Source: Chryseobacterium indologenes (GTDB taxonomy: Bacteria; Bacteroidota; Bacteroidia; Flavobacteriales; Weeksellaceae). From it: 64,000 nt of DNA. The notes beneath the pieces are model-generated. The model saw only the letters and a program-made list of their open reading frames with translations, did not search any database and was not told where the DNA came from. The stretch is from positions 2,232,001-2,296,000 of the forward strand of contig NZ_CP074372.1 of assembly GCF_018362995.1 (NCBI RefSeq), given 5' to 3'. Below, piece by piece: positions 25,541-34,812 of this stretch. A program made the translations under genes and the position numbers. Positions within the stretch are counted from its first letter, which is position 1; every line of letters begins with the position of its first letter.

Positions 25541-27883
25541 TCAGTTCGCTCTGTTTTTCTCATCAAACCTTACATTACGGTCTGTTCCTTTTACTTTTTT
25601 ATTTCCAAAAGTATACGTTGCAGATACCGTAAGCCTTCTGGCGTCATAATAGTTATTGTACGAATGAGTTCCGGTGGTATAATAAATTTCACCCAGGCTT
25701 TTCCCTTGCTTCAAAATATCAGAAACAAACACATTCAGCTGAAAACTTCTTTCCATAAGGCTTAATTTCAGGCCTGATGTAAAATTACCGGCAAATTTCA
25801 TGTATGAATTTCCTGAATTGGAAGGCAGACGGAACCAATAATTCAGGATCAGCTGTATTGTTTTGCCTGAATTGAGTGATATATTATTCTGAAAATCGAA
25901 ATCATAGCTGTTTCCTTTTCTGGCAAGGGCATCCGTTGCAAAAACATCCGTATTCATATAAGAATAATTGGCAGAGTAATTCGCTTCCCATTTTTTGAAA
26001 AAAGTATCTGAATAATTAAGCGAAACACCCATACTATTCTGATTGTAGTAATTTTCAAAAGTACTCACTCTGTTTTCACCTTTCAGATTAGCGAGCTGGC
26101 CAAATGCATCCACTGATCTCTGAAAATAAGCTGATGCTGATAGTTTTCCTTTATAAACATAAGAAAGTTCAAAATTATGATTAATAGAAGGTTTCAGGAA
26201 AGGATTTCCGGTAAAATAGGAATTGATATTGATATACCAGCGGTATGGATTGATCGCACGGAATCCTGGTCTGTTGATCCTTTTGGAGTAATTCAGGTTG
26301 AATGTATGATTCTCATTACTTTTATAACTGATATAGGCTGTAGGAAAAAATTTTCCGTAAGAATTTTCGTTCTGCTGACCTGAAGTTAATGAATTCCCAT
26401 TGACTACAGAATATTCATAACGCAGCCCTGCTTTTGCCGACCATTTTTCATTGAAAGACTTTTCAAAACTGATATAAGCCGCATAATTTTTCTCATTATA
26501 CTCAAACTCATTGCTTTTCAGCGGATCTGTGATATAATCTCCATTTGTTAAATTCTGATAGAAAATATTAGAATTATTATCAAAATTGGTGAATTTCATC
26601 CCAGCTTCTGTCTTTGCAAACTGATAAGGCAATGTAAGATCTGCCTGCCCGGAATAAATTTTATAATCTACCATAGATGGCGACTTTACAACAAACCGGT
26701 CTCCCGAGCTTTCTGTAGTAGTAAAATCAATGGTGGTTTCCGGTGTATTGGAAAAATAATTTCCTGTTATACTCAGTTTATTGTCCTGTTTTCCGAATTT
26801 AAGATCATAGTAAGCACTAGCAGTATGTTGCCTGCCGGTCGCTCTGTGTTCTGCATAGGTAAGCAATGTATTGGTATAATTACCATTCTGGAAATAGTTG
26901 GAGGTATTCGTTATATCCATATTAGAATGTCCAAATCCTAAATCATAAATAAATCCGATATTGGACTTTTTACCCAGCTGATAATCCAGACTGAAATTTG
27001 CTCCAAGTCCATCTCCAAAATCTCTTCTGTTATCATTACTTTTAAGACCATCTGTACCTTCTATCCAATAGTTTTCGTAAGAGTGTTTTTCATTCTTATT
27101 TTGTCTTAACTTCAATGAGGTACGCAGTTTTTCATTCTGATAATTTACCGTTACACTGTTTGAATTTCCGGTGTAAGTCTGCTACTGAAGACTGGAAGTC
27201 AAACTTCCGCTCCACCCCAGGTTCTGATTTTTCTTTAAAACAATATTGATCAGACCGCTGTTTCCCTGTGCTTCGTACTTGGCAGGAGGTGAGGTGATGA
27301 CTTCAATTTTTTCTATATTCTCAGATCGCAGACTTTTAAGGTAAGTAACCAGTTCAGCATCTGACAAATTCAGAATCCTGTCATTAATCATTACTGCTAC
27401 CCCACTTTTCCCGACAATTGAGACTCCGGTATTGTCATCTACTTTTACCAATGGTGTTGTTGCCAGAGCATCCGCTCCATCCATTCCTTGTGAAGCCACG
27501 GAATTGGAAACATTGAAAACCAATCTGTCCGCTTTTCTCTCAATCAGTTTTTTTCTGGCAGTAAGTGTAACTCCTTCGATCTGTTTCTCTTTCTTTTTTT
27601 CAATAAAAAAATCGTGCTTTACCTCACCATTTACCATCAGTTCTTTATTGGATACTTCTATACCATCCTGGATAAGCTTAATATTGTAGGTGCCATTTTC
27701 TGAAAGCTTCAGTGAATAGTTTCCTTTTTCGTCTGAAATGGCAGTCTGTTTTTTCTGATCTTTTGTGGCAATCACCTCAACGTAAGGAACCCCATTTCCG
27801 GTTTGGGAGATCTTCCCTGTTACCGTCTGGGCAAATGTAGCTGCCGGCAGCAGCACAATTACAGCAAGTAATGTCTTCTTCAT
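25541..27883 (-). pseudogene. TonB-dependent receptor broken by an in-frame TAG
   Basis: One continuous frame of 780 codons runs from the ATG at 27883 to 25541, interrupted only by a TAG at 27182-27184. The part before it (233 residues) has a signal peptide, a carboxypeptidase-regulatory-like beta domain and the TonB plug (KIEVITSPPAKYEAQGNSGLINIVLKK). The part after it is the outer-membrane beta-barrel, with no gap or frame change; the flanking codons read CAG TAG CAG. A single base change explains the break. It is probably a recent loss of function, a sequencing error or strain polymorphism. Its divergent neighbour is a GH92 mannosidase. Confidence 0.85.
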
Positions 27884-27978
27884 GAATTATAATCGTTTTC
27901 TATAAGACAAGCTACCCCTCTGTTTTATTACCTCTGTTTTGCTGTTTTTCAATATCTTCGCCTTTATAAAATCAGAAC

Positions 27979-30780
27979 ATGAAAAAAGGGCTTATAGCAT
28001 TTTCTTTATTTATTACTCAGATCATTTCTGCACAGAATTACTCCCAATATGTGAATCCTTTTATAGGAACCGGAGGCCATGGCCACACTTTTCCCGGAGC
28101 AATTGTTCCGTTCGGGATGGTGCAGCTTTCTCCGGACACCAGAATTGACGGAAGCTGGGACGGATGCAGCGGATACCATTATTCGGATTCCGTGATCTAT
28201 GGATTTTCTCATACGCATCTGAACGGAACAGGAGTTTCAGACTATGGAGACATTATGCTGATGCCTACGATGGGAAACCCAAGCCTGAACAGTAAAGATT
28301 ATTCCTCAAAGTTTTCGCATAAAAATGAAAAGGCGGCTGCCGGATATTATGCGGTAAAATTAGATAAACATAATATTGGAGTACGTCTGACAACGACAAA
28401 AAGAGTCGGTTATCATGAATACACCTTCAATAATGCAGGTAATGCCAATATTATTCTGGACCTCAACCACAGGGATAAACTTCTGGAAGGAGAAGTAAAG
28501 ATCATTGATGATAAAACCATTGAAGTTTTCAGAAGAAGTGAAGCCTGGGCCGCCAACCAGTACATCTATGCAAGAATTGAGTTTTCAAAGCCTATGAAAA
28601 TTTCAAAAAAAGAGGTGAACGGAAAACAGGAAAACAATCTTTTTACCGGAACAAAGCTTGCTCTGGCATTTTCAGCCAATGTTAAAAAAGGAGAAAAGAT
28701 CAATGTAAAAGTGTCTGTTTCTCCTACCGGTTATGAAGGAGCAGGAAAAAATATGCTGGCGGAAGGACAATCAAAGGATTTTGATGCTGTAAGAAAGCAG
28801 GCAGAATCTGATTGGGATAAAGAACTTTCAAAAATTGAAGTAAAATCTGATGATAAAAATAAATTAACCGTTTTTTATACTGCTCTTTACCATGTTTTCA
28901 CACAGCCTAACATCAATATGGATGTTGACGGAAGATACAGAGGCAGGGATAACAAACTCTACACGGCAAATGGCTTTGATTATTACACCGTCTTTTCACT
29001 TTGGGATACCTTCAGAGGTGCTCATCCGTTAATGACTTTAATTGACAGAAAAAGAACTGCAGATTTTATCAACACCTTCATCAAGCAATACGAACAGGGC
29101 GGAAAACTTCCGGTATGGGAACTGGCTTCCAATGAAACAGAATGTATGATTGGTTACCACTCCGTTTCTGTGATTGCAGATGCTATGGCTAAAGGAATTA
29201 AGGGGTTTGATTATGAAAAGGCTTTTCAGGCTGCGAAAGGTTCGGCAATGCAGGATATTTTCGGATTGAATGCTTACAAACAGAATAATTATATCAGTAT
29301 TGATGATGAACATGAAAGTGTTTCCAAAACGGTAGAATATGCTTATGATGATTGGTGCATTGCCCAAATGGCAAAAATTTTAGGCAAGAAAGAAGATTAT
29401 CAGTATTTCATGAAACGTTCTCAGAACTGGAAAAATCTTTACAATCCTAAAACCGGGTTTATGCAGCCAAGAAAGAATGGAAACTGGTATGAACCATTTG
29501 ATCCGAGAGAAGTGAACAACAATTATACGGAAGGAAATTCGTGGCATTATTCTTATTCTGTACAACAGGATATTCCCGGACTTATTGCTGCGCATGGTGG
29601 AAAAGAAAAATTTGAACAGTTTATTGATGCCATCTTCACCGCTCCTGATAAAACAACGGGAAGAGAACAGGTAGATATCACAGGATTGATGGGACAATAT
29701 GCTCAGGGAAATGAGCCAAGCCACCACATTGCTTATCTGTACAATTTTGTAGACAAACCTGAAAAAACAGATGCCAAAATAAAATATATCCTTGATAATT
29801 TCTATAAAAATACACCTGACGGCCTGATCGGAAATGAAGACTGCGGCCAGATGAGTGCATGGTATATTCTAAGTTCTATGGGAATTTATTCTGTAACTCC
29901 AGGATTACCGGAATGGGAAACCACAACACCTTATTTTGATGAAATCAAGCTTCATCTGGAAGATGGTACGACAAAAACAATTACTAAAAACACCGGCAGA
30001 GCAGAGCTTAAAAAACTTGGTTTTGAAAATGTGAAACCCGTTAAGGATTTTAAATATGAGGAACAAACGGCTTCACCCGTAATCGCAGCTGACAGAATCT
30101 TTGATTTTTCTACCAAAGTTGAGATCACTCCGCTGAATCCCAATGACAAGGTATATTATATGACCATGGATGAAAGCGACAGTAATAAAAGAAAGACTTT
30201 CTCTGCTTACAAAGGACCATTCTCTATCACAAAAACTACCCAGGTAATGGCTTATGCTGAAAGAAACGGAGAAAAAAGTTCTGTAACTACAGCCAATTTC
30301 AACAGAAGACCTAATTACTGGGATATTAATATCCTGTCTAAAGTTACTCCACAATACAGCGCTACCGGGAAACTGGCTCTTATCGACGGAATCAGAGGTG
30401 ATGTCAACTGGAGAAAAGGTGAATGGCATGGCTATCAGGGACAGAATTTTGAAGCAGTCATTGATTTCAAATCTCCTCAGCAAATCAAATCATTATCTTC
30501 CACCTATCTTCAGGACAGCACAGCATGGATTCTGATGCCTAAAAAAGTAGAATATTACGCTTCCATGAACGGGAAAGATTTTATCCTTCTGAAAACCGTT
30601 GATAATGACATTGATCCTAAGGATGAAAAGGTACAGATCAAAGATTTTTCTACTGAAATTCTTCCTACCGAAGCCCGATACATCAAAGTAAAAGCATACT
30701 ATTTTGGAAAACTGCCGGAATGGCACCAGGGAGCAGGAGGAGATGCTTATATTTTCCTTGATGAGATTTCTGCGAGATAA
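27979..30780 (+). CDS. GH92 family glycoside hydrolase (alpha-mannosidase)
   Basis: The 933-residue product has a signal peptide (1-18), then the GH92 N-terminal domain (NPFIGTGGHGHTFPGAIVPFGMVQLSPDT) and the catalytic (alpha/alpha)6 domain with FSLWDTFRGAHPL, ASNETECMIGYHS, PFDPREVNNNYTEGNSWHY and GNEDCGQMSAWYILSSMGIYS. This matches calcium-dependent exo-alpha-mannosidases acting on N-glycans. C-terminal extras are a chitobiase-like FN3 segment (about 695-775) and an F5/8 type C-like carbohydrate-binding domain (about 780-933). It probably works in the periplasm or at the surface on host or fungal glycans. Confidence 0.93.
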   Translation: MKKGLIAFSLFITQIISAQNYSQYVNPFIGTGGHGHTFPGAIVPFGMVQLSPDTRIDGSWDGCSGYHYSDSVIYGFSHTHLNGTGVSDYGDIMLMPTMGNPSLNSKDYSSKFSHKNEKAAAGYYAVKLDKHNIGVRLTTTKRVGYHEYTFNNAGNANIILDLNHRDKLLEGEVKIIDDKTIEVFRRSEAWAANQYIYARIEFSKPMKISKKEVNGKQENNLFTGTKLALAFSANVKKGEKINVKVSVSPTGYEGAGKNMLAEGQSKDFDAVRKQAESDWDKELSKIEVKSDDKNKLTVFYTALYHVFTQPNINMDVDGRYRGRDNKLYTANGFDYYTVFSLWDTFRGAHPLMTLIDRKRTADFINTFIKQYEQGGKLPVWELASNETECMIGYHSVSVIADAMAKGIKGFDYEKAFQAAKGSAMQDIFGLNAYKQNNYISIDDEHESVSKTVEYAYDDWCIAQMAKILGKKEDYQYFMKRSQNWKNLYNPKTGFMQPRKNGNWYEPFDPREVNNNYTEGNSWHYSYSVQQDIPGLIAAHGGKEKFEQFIDAIFTAPDKTTGREQVDITGLMGQYAQGNEPSHHIAYLYNFVDKPEKTDAKIKYILDNFYKNTPDGLIGNEDCGQMSAWYILSSMGIYSVTPGLPEWETTTPYFDEIKLHLEDGTTKTITKNTGRAELKKLGFENVKPVKDFKYEEQTASPVIAADRIFDFSTKVEITPLNPNDKVYYMTMDESDSNKRKTFSAYKGPFSITKTTQVMAYAERNGEKSSVTTANFNRRPNYWDINILSKVTPQYSATGKLALIDGIRGDVNWRKGEWHGYQGQNFEAVIDFKSPQQIKSLSSTYLQDSTAWILMPKKVEYYASMNGKDFILLKTVDNDIDPKDEKVQIKDFSTEILPTEARYIKVKAYYFGKLPEWHQGAGGDAYIFLDEISAR

Positions 30781-30795
30781 AAACCACAATTATAT

Positions 30796-31560
30796 ATGAA
30801 AAAATTATCATTACTGCTCTTTTTACTCTTAAGTATCATAAAAGTTTCAGCCTGTAAATGTGTATTTGAAACATTACCACAAAATTATTTAAATGCAAGT
30901 ATTGTAGGCATAATTAAAATTGTAAGAGTGTATGATGAAGATTCTCAGCATCGAAACTATAAAGCTGATGTTGAATTTGAAAAAGTTTATAAAGGGACAA
31001 CATTCAAAACGATGAATGTAAGAGGTCTGATTGGAAATTCGTATTCCGGAGCATGCGAAATTGATGTACAACCTAATGAAAGATATCTGATCTTTCTAAG
31101 TTCCGATAGCACCTATACTATTTCATCCTGTACTCCAAAAGCAAAACTGGGAATTAAACCAACAAAAGCTGAAAATTTATGGCTTAAAAATCTGGACAAA
31201 GCCTTTACTTACTTAGATAATAATAAATTCAGGTTTATGGGCTTACAGTTTACTAGTTGCTATGATGAAACCCAAACTGAACATGTATCTGATTTATCAA
31301 AAATCAGTAGATTCAAACCAAAGCAGCCTTTTGCTATCTATAAAGTAAAAATAGATGATAGATCAAAAATTCAGGAAATTACTCCTGTTACAACTTTTGG
31401 AAGTAAGGATGATACCATCGAAAATATACTGAAAACAAATATGATCGTCTCCCCACCAAGATCTTTCTGGATACCCAATCAAAAAGAAGCTTTACTTTTT
31501 CTTTTTTATAATAAAGAAAATATAGGAAAGCCATACGACGAAGTCATATCCTGTGATTAA
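30796..31560 (+). CDS. Secreted or lipid-anchored protein with TIMP/NTR-like N-terminus
   Basis: The 254-residue product has a hydrophobic signal ending VSA followed directly by Cys20-Lys-Cys22. Further cysteines are at 87 and 112, then 155 and 253. In mature numbering these are C1, C3, C68 and C93. That is close to the C1-C70 and C3-C99 pairs of tissue inhibitors of metalloproteases, and the strand pattern (SIVGIIKIVRVY, DVEFEKVYKG, ERYLIFL) fits an OB/NTR fold. VSAC is also a possible lipobox, which would lipidate Cys20. It lies 15 bp after the mannosidase gene, likely in one transcript. Confidence 0.6.
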   Translation: MKKLSLLLFLLLSIIKVSACKCVFETLPQNYLNASIVGIIKIVRVYDEDSQHRNYKADVEFEKVYKGTTFKTMNVRGLIGNSYSGACEIDVQPNERYLIFLSSDSTYTISSCTPKAKLGIKPTKAENLWLKNLDKAFTYLDNNKFRFMGLQFTSCYDETQTEHVSDLSKISRFKPKQPFAIYKVKIDDRSKIQEITPVTTFGSKDDTIENILKTNMIVSPPRSFWIPNQKEALLFLFYNKENIGKPYDEVISCD

Positions 31561-31570
31561 GCTAAACTAA

Positions 31571-31600
31571 AACCCCTTTTCAGAATTTTGAAAAGGGGTT
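31571..31600. terminator. Bidirectional hairpin terminator
   Basis: A 10-bp stem AACCCCTTTT with AAAAGGGGTT plus 2 inner pairs, between convergent genes and followed by a T run on the plus strand. Confidence 0.75.
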
Positions 31601-31605
31601 ATTTT

Positions 31606-32328
31606 TTAATTCATTCTTTCTGACCATTGCAGGACTTCCGGAAGTTCCCTATCAGAAAATTCTATGTGGATCACTCTCCTTTTCTTTCCGTTGGTTGTCC
31701 GGTTTGAGCCGTGAAGCGTTAAAGGTTTCATCAACATAATTCCACCTTTTTCAACGTTACAGATTTCTTCTGTCTCAATTGTCCAGTCGATGGTTTCCGG
31801 CCTGTAAGTGCCTTTTGCATGAGATTTTGGGATTACTTTCAAAGCTCCGTTATTTTCATCGGTATCATCCAGATGGATTCTGATCGTATATATATTTTCC
31901 AGAATATCCAGCGGTGGCTGTACTGCAAACTGATTCTTTTTAGTTGTCCATGGACCGAAATCAGGCAGATCCAGCTTTTTATCAACAGAAATAGTCAGAT
32001 CCTGATGATAGGCTACATACCAATTGGAAGTTTCAGGCTTGTCAAAATAAATACTTTTTACCACAAAATATTTTTCTCCGAAGATTTCCTTAACCACTTT
32101 CTGAATGTTTTCATTGAAAATAAGTTCTTTGATTTCCGGGACCTCTTTTAAAAACTGCCTAATCGCAAACAGGTCTTCAGATTTTCTGAAATTCTCTTTT
32201 GAAGTGTCTATATTTTGAAGAACGTGATTTATTTCTTCAAGTTCCTTCTGTGAAAAAACATTATTGATAACAGCAAAGCCATATTCTTGAATATGGCTTT
32301 TATGATTTTCTAAGTTATGTAAACTCAT
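31606..32328 (-). CDS. Phytanoyl-CoA dioxygenase (PhyH) family protein
   Basis: From the ATG at 32328 the product has 240 residues. It shows the PhyH pattern: EYGFAVINNVFSQKEL, the iron ligands His108-x-Asp110 in AYHQD, an INGALKVIP-like segment (ENNGALKVIPKSHAKG), a distal His in LTLHGSNRT and an Arg for 2-oxoglutarate. It is an Fe(II)/2-oxoglutarate dioxygenase with unknown substrate. The longer start at 32370 overlaps the symporter gene. The chosen start lies 2 bp after the symporter stop, indicating an operon and perhaps a shared substrate. Confidence 0.88.
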   Translation of the reverse strand: MSLHNLENHKSHIQEYGFAVINNVFSQKELEEINHVLQNIDTSKENFRKSEDLFAIRQFLKEVPEIKELIFNENIQKVVKEIFGEKYFVVKSIYFDKPETSNWYVAYHQDLTISVDKKLDLPDFGPWTTKKNQFAVQPPLDILENIYTIRIHLDDTDENNGALKVIPKSHAKGTYRPETIDWTIETEEICNVEKGGIMLMKPLTLHGSNRTTNGKKRRVIHIEFSDRELPEVLQWSERMN

Positions 32329-32330
32329 AT

Positions 32331-33581
32331 TTAAATTTTGTCTAATGGCTCTGTCAATTGTCCTTCCCATTTAGAAACTGCTGAAGTCGCCAATGTATTT
32401 CCCAGCACGTTGGTCATACTTCTTCCCATGTCACAGAAATGGTCAATTGGTAAGATCAAAGCAATTCCTTCCGGCGGAATACCGAACATGGAACACGTCG
32501 CTACAATAATTACCAGAGAAGCTCTCGGAACACCGGCAATTCCTTTTGAAGTAAGCATTAATACCAAAAGCATGGTGATCTGTTGTCCCAGAGTCATTTC
32601 GATTCCGTAAATCTGAGCAATAAAGATTGACGCAAAGGTCATATACATCATACTTCCATCAAGGTTGAATGAATATCCTAAAGGTAAAATGAAGGATACC
32701 ACTCTGCTGTTACAACCGAATTTCTCCAATTCTTCAACCAATTTCGGGAATACAGCTTCTGAACTCGTGGTAGAGAAAGCGATCAGTAAAGGCTCTTTTA
32801 TTCTTTTTAAAAGGTCAAAAAGACGGTTTCCTAAGATAAAATAACCTACCAGTAAAAGTACCAGCCAAAGAACTCCTATAGCAAAGAAGAAGTCTCTTAA
32901 ATAAATAGCATATACTTTAAAGATTTCAAAACCATTGGTCGCCACTACTGCGGCAATAGCTCCCAATACTCCAAGCGGAGCAAACCACATTATATATCCA
33001 ACCATTTTAAGGATTGCATGAGCGATGATATCAAAAAGCTTCACCACAGGCTTAGAATACTCTTCTCCTAAATTCGCAAGGGCAACTCCAAACATCACTG
33101 CAAATATCACGATCTGTAATACTTCATTGGTTGCAAAGGCTTCAAATAAACTTTTAGGAATCATATGCTTTACAAAGTCTTCCATGGAGAAACTTTTACT
33201 GCTTTTAAGAAGCTCATCAGCAGAAGATACGTCCTGAATCGGTAGTTTTGTGACATGTCCTGGCTCCAGCCAGTTAACGAGGATCAACCCGATAAAAAGG
33301 GAAACCAGAGAAGCGGAAATAAACCAAAGCATCGCTTTTGTTCCTACTCTTCCGATCATTTTAATATCACTCATTTTGGCAATACCTACCACCAAAGTCG
33401 TAAAAACCAAAGGAGCAATAATCATCTGTACCAATCTGATGAAAACCGTTCCCAGCAGTTTTATGTTTTTAGCAAAAGGTTCTGCATTCTCAGGATATTT
33501 CACGTGTACAATACCTCCAATTCCTACTCCAACAAGAAGGGCAATGATAATTGCTATAAAAAGTTTATTCTGTCCTTTCAT
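32331..33581 (-). CDS. Dicarboxylate/amino acid:cation symporter (DAACS family)
   Basis: The 416-residue inner-membrane product matches the GltP/DctA family: LIQMIIAPLVFTTLV-like TM segment (FIRLVQMIIAPLVFTTLVVGIA), AFSTTSSEAVFPKLVEE (the serine-rich re-entrant loop HP1), SFNLDGSMMYMTFASIFIAQ (TM7, NMDGT-like) and GIAGVPRASLV (HP2). It imports glutamate, aspartate or C4-dicarboxylates with Na+ or H+. The downstream PhyH gene is adjacent. The TM7 motif reads NLDGS in place of the usual NMDGT. Confidence 0.93.
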   Translation of the reverse strand: MKGQNKLFIAIIIALLVGVGIGGIVHVKYPENAEPFAKNIKLLGTVFIRLVQMIIAPLVFTTLVVGIAKMSDIKMIGRVGTKAMLWFISASLVSLFIGLILVNWLEPGHVTKLPIQDVSSADELLKSSKSFSMEDFVKHMIPKSLFEAFATNEVLQIVIFAVMFGVALANLGEEYSKPVVKLFDIIAHAILKMVGYIMWFAPLGVLGAIAAVVATNGFEIFKVYAIYLRDFFFAIGVLWLVLLLVGYFILGNRLFDLLKRIKEPLLIAFSTTSSEAVFPKLVEELEKFGCNSRVVSFILPLGYSFNLDGSMMYMTFASIFIAQIYGIEMTLGQQITMLLVLMLTSKGIAGVPRASLVIIVATCSMFGIPPEGIALILPIDHFCDMGRSMTNVLGNTLATSAVSKWEGQLTEPLDKI

Positions 33582-33600
33582 ATATATAGTTCAATTTGCG

Positions 33601-33608
33601 CAAATATA
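33601..33608 (-). promoter_or_regulatory. -7 promoter box of symporter-dioxygenase operon
   Basis: TATATTTG on the minus strand, 19 bases before the ATG at 33581. Confidence 0.55.
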
Positions 33609-33744
33609 ATGGTTTTTCAATTGGCAGAAGATTTTCTTCAACAGGGCTTAATTTTACATTAAGTTTTTAATACCTAAAAATTAAAAGTCTGGTTTAGAAA
33701 ATATTGTAAAAAAATTAAGAAACATTTATTGAATTTTTATTCTT

Positions 33745-33771
33745 TTGGTACAAATTTTATTATTACATTTG
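33745..33771 (+). promoter_or_regulatory. Promoter of BON lipoprotein operon
   Basis: TTG at 33745-33747 and TACATTTG at 33764-33771 are spaced 16 bases apart, close to the Bacteroidota -33/-7 pattern. They lie 30 bases before the ATG at 33802. Confidence 0.6.
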
Positions 33772-33801
33772 ATTGTATAACAACATTAATAAATATACAA
33801 T

Positions 33802-34290
33802 ATGAAAAAAACTATTGCAATGGCTGCATTAGCTGTAGCTGTATCTTTCGGTGCTATTTCTTGTAAAAAGAAAGTTTCTGATGCCGACCTTCAGACTCAG
33901 GCTACAACGGTAGTAACTTCTAATCCCAATGCTTCTGTTGAAGTAAAAGAAGGTGTAGCTCACTTAAGCGGTACTTTCGCAGATCAGCAGTCTAAAGACG
34001 CGATGATCGCAAAATTAAAAGCGATCAACGGAGTAAAAGACGTAATGGATATGTCTACTGTAGCAGCTGCTCCTGCTCCGGCACCTGTTGAAACTGCTTC
34101 TGCTGTAGATCCTGCTGTTCAGAAAAAAGTTCAGGATGCGGTGAAGGATTTCCCTTCTGTAAAAGTAGAAGTTGTAAACGGGCAGCTTACTCTTACAGGA
34201 AATGTTTCCGGCCTGCAGGCTAGAAAAATCAAAGAATCTGTAGATGCTTTGAAAATTGGAAAGTATAACAACAACCTAATCGTAAAATAA
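33802..34290 (+). CDS. BON domain lipoprotein
   Basis: The 162-residue product has a lipoprotein signal with lipobox AISC (Cys21) and two BON domains (about 27-82 and 103-161). They are joined by an Ala-Pro-rich linker (APAPAPVE). BON domains are thought to bind membranes or phospholipids, as in OsmY, and are linked to envelope stress. It is followed 6 bp later by a BON-like/SH3 protein gene, clearly one operon. Lys-rich, low-complexity codons suggest strong expression. Confidence 0.88.
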   Translation: MKKTIAMAALAVAVSFGAISCKKKVSDADLQTQATTVVTSNPNASVEVKEGVAHLSGTFADQQSKDAMIAKLKAINGVKDVMDMSTVAAAPAPAPVETASAVDPAVQKKVQDAVKDFPSVKVEVVNGQLTLTGNVSGLQARKIKESVDALKIGKYNNNLIVK

Positions 34291-34296
34291 TTTAAG

Positions 34297-34716
34297 ATGA
34301 GCGAATTACAAGATAAATATTCAAGCGTAGTTTCAGCGGCACAGTCTGCAGGAATCTCTAATCTTCAGGTTCAGGAGCAGGATGGAATTCTTTATGTTTC
34401 CGGAAATGCTTCCAACACTGCGGCTAAAGATGCTGTATGGAATGCTTTAGGAGCTATTGATTCTACTTATTCTGCTTCAGATATCAATATTGATGTACAG
34501 GTTGCAGGTCTTACTTCAGGAGCTTCTTTAACAGTGGCAACAGAAGATTCTAACCTTAATATCAGACAGGAGCCTTCTACTGAGGCTGCCGTAGTAGGTA
34601 AAGCAGCTAAAGGTTCTTCAGTAACTTTAATTGAACAAACTTCTGATGACTGGTGGAAAGTGAAAACTGATGACGGTCAGGAAGGATATGCTTATTCAAG
34701 ATATTTAAGAGCATAA
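34297..34716 (+). CDS. BON-like plus SH3b domain protein
   Basis: The 139-residue product has an N-terminal BON-like half (about 1-70, GILYVSGNASNTAAKDAVWNAL) and a bacterial SH3 domain (about 73-139, SNLNIRQEPSTEAAVVGKAAKG, WWKVKTDDGQEGYAYSRYL). No signal peptide is visible, although SH3b domains usually act outside the cytoplasm. The layout recalls Kbp/YgaU (BON plus LysM), a cytoplasmic potassium sensor. A role with the BON lipoprotein upstream is likely. Function not established. Confidence 0.85.
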   Translation: MSELQDKYSSVVSAAQSAGISNLQVQEQDGILYVSGNASNTAAKDAVWNALGAIDSTYSASDINIDVQVAGLTSGASLTVATEDSNLNIRQEPSTEAAVVGKAAKGSSVTLIEQTSDDWWKVKTDDGQEGYAYSRYLRA

Positions 34717-34755
34717 ATTTTATTAAAAAATAATAAAATTTCACAAATAAAGCAT

Positions 34756-34783
34756 AAAAACATCCCAATTTTGGGATGTTTTT
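34756..34783 (+). terminator. Hairpin terminator of BON operon
   Basis: A stem of about 12 bp (AAAAACATCCCA and complement) followed by a T run. Confidence 0.75.
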
Positions 34784-34812
34784 ATATTTTTACCGCTCTG
34801 AAAAAAAAACTA

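Noticed and set aside
25541..27883. Two separate genes instead of one broken receptor
   Set aside because: The downstream frame has only a TTG start inside barrel sequence and continues the same reading frame and the same protein family domain order, so a single broken gene fits better.
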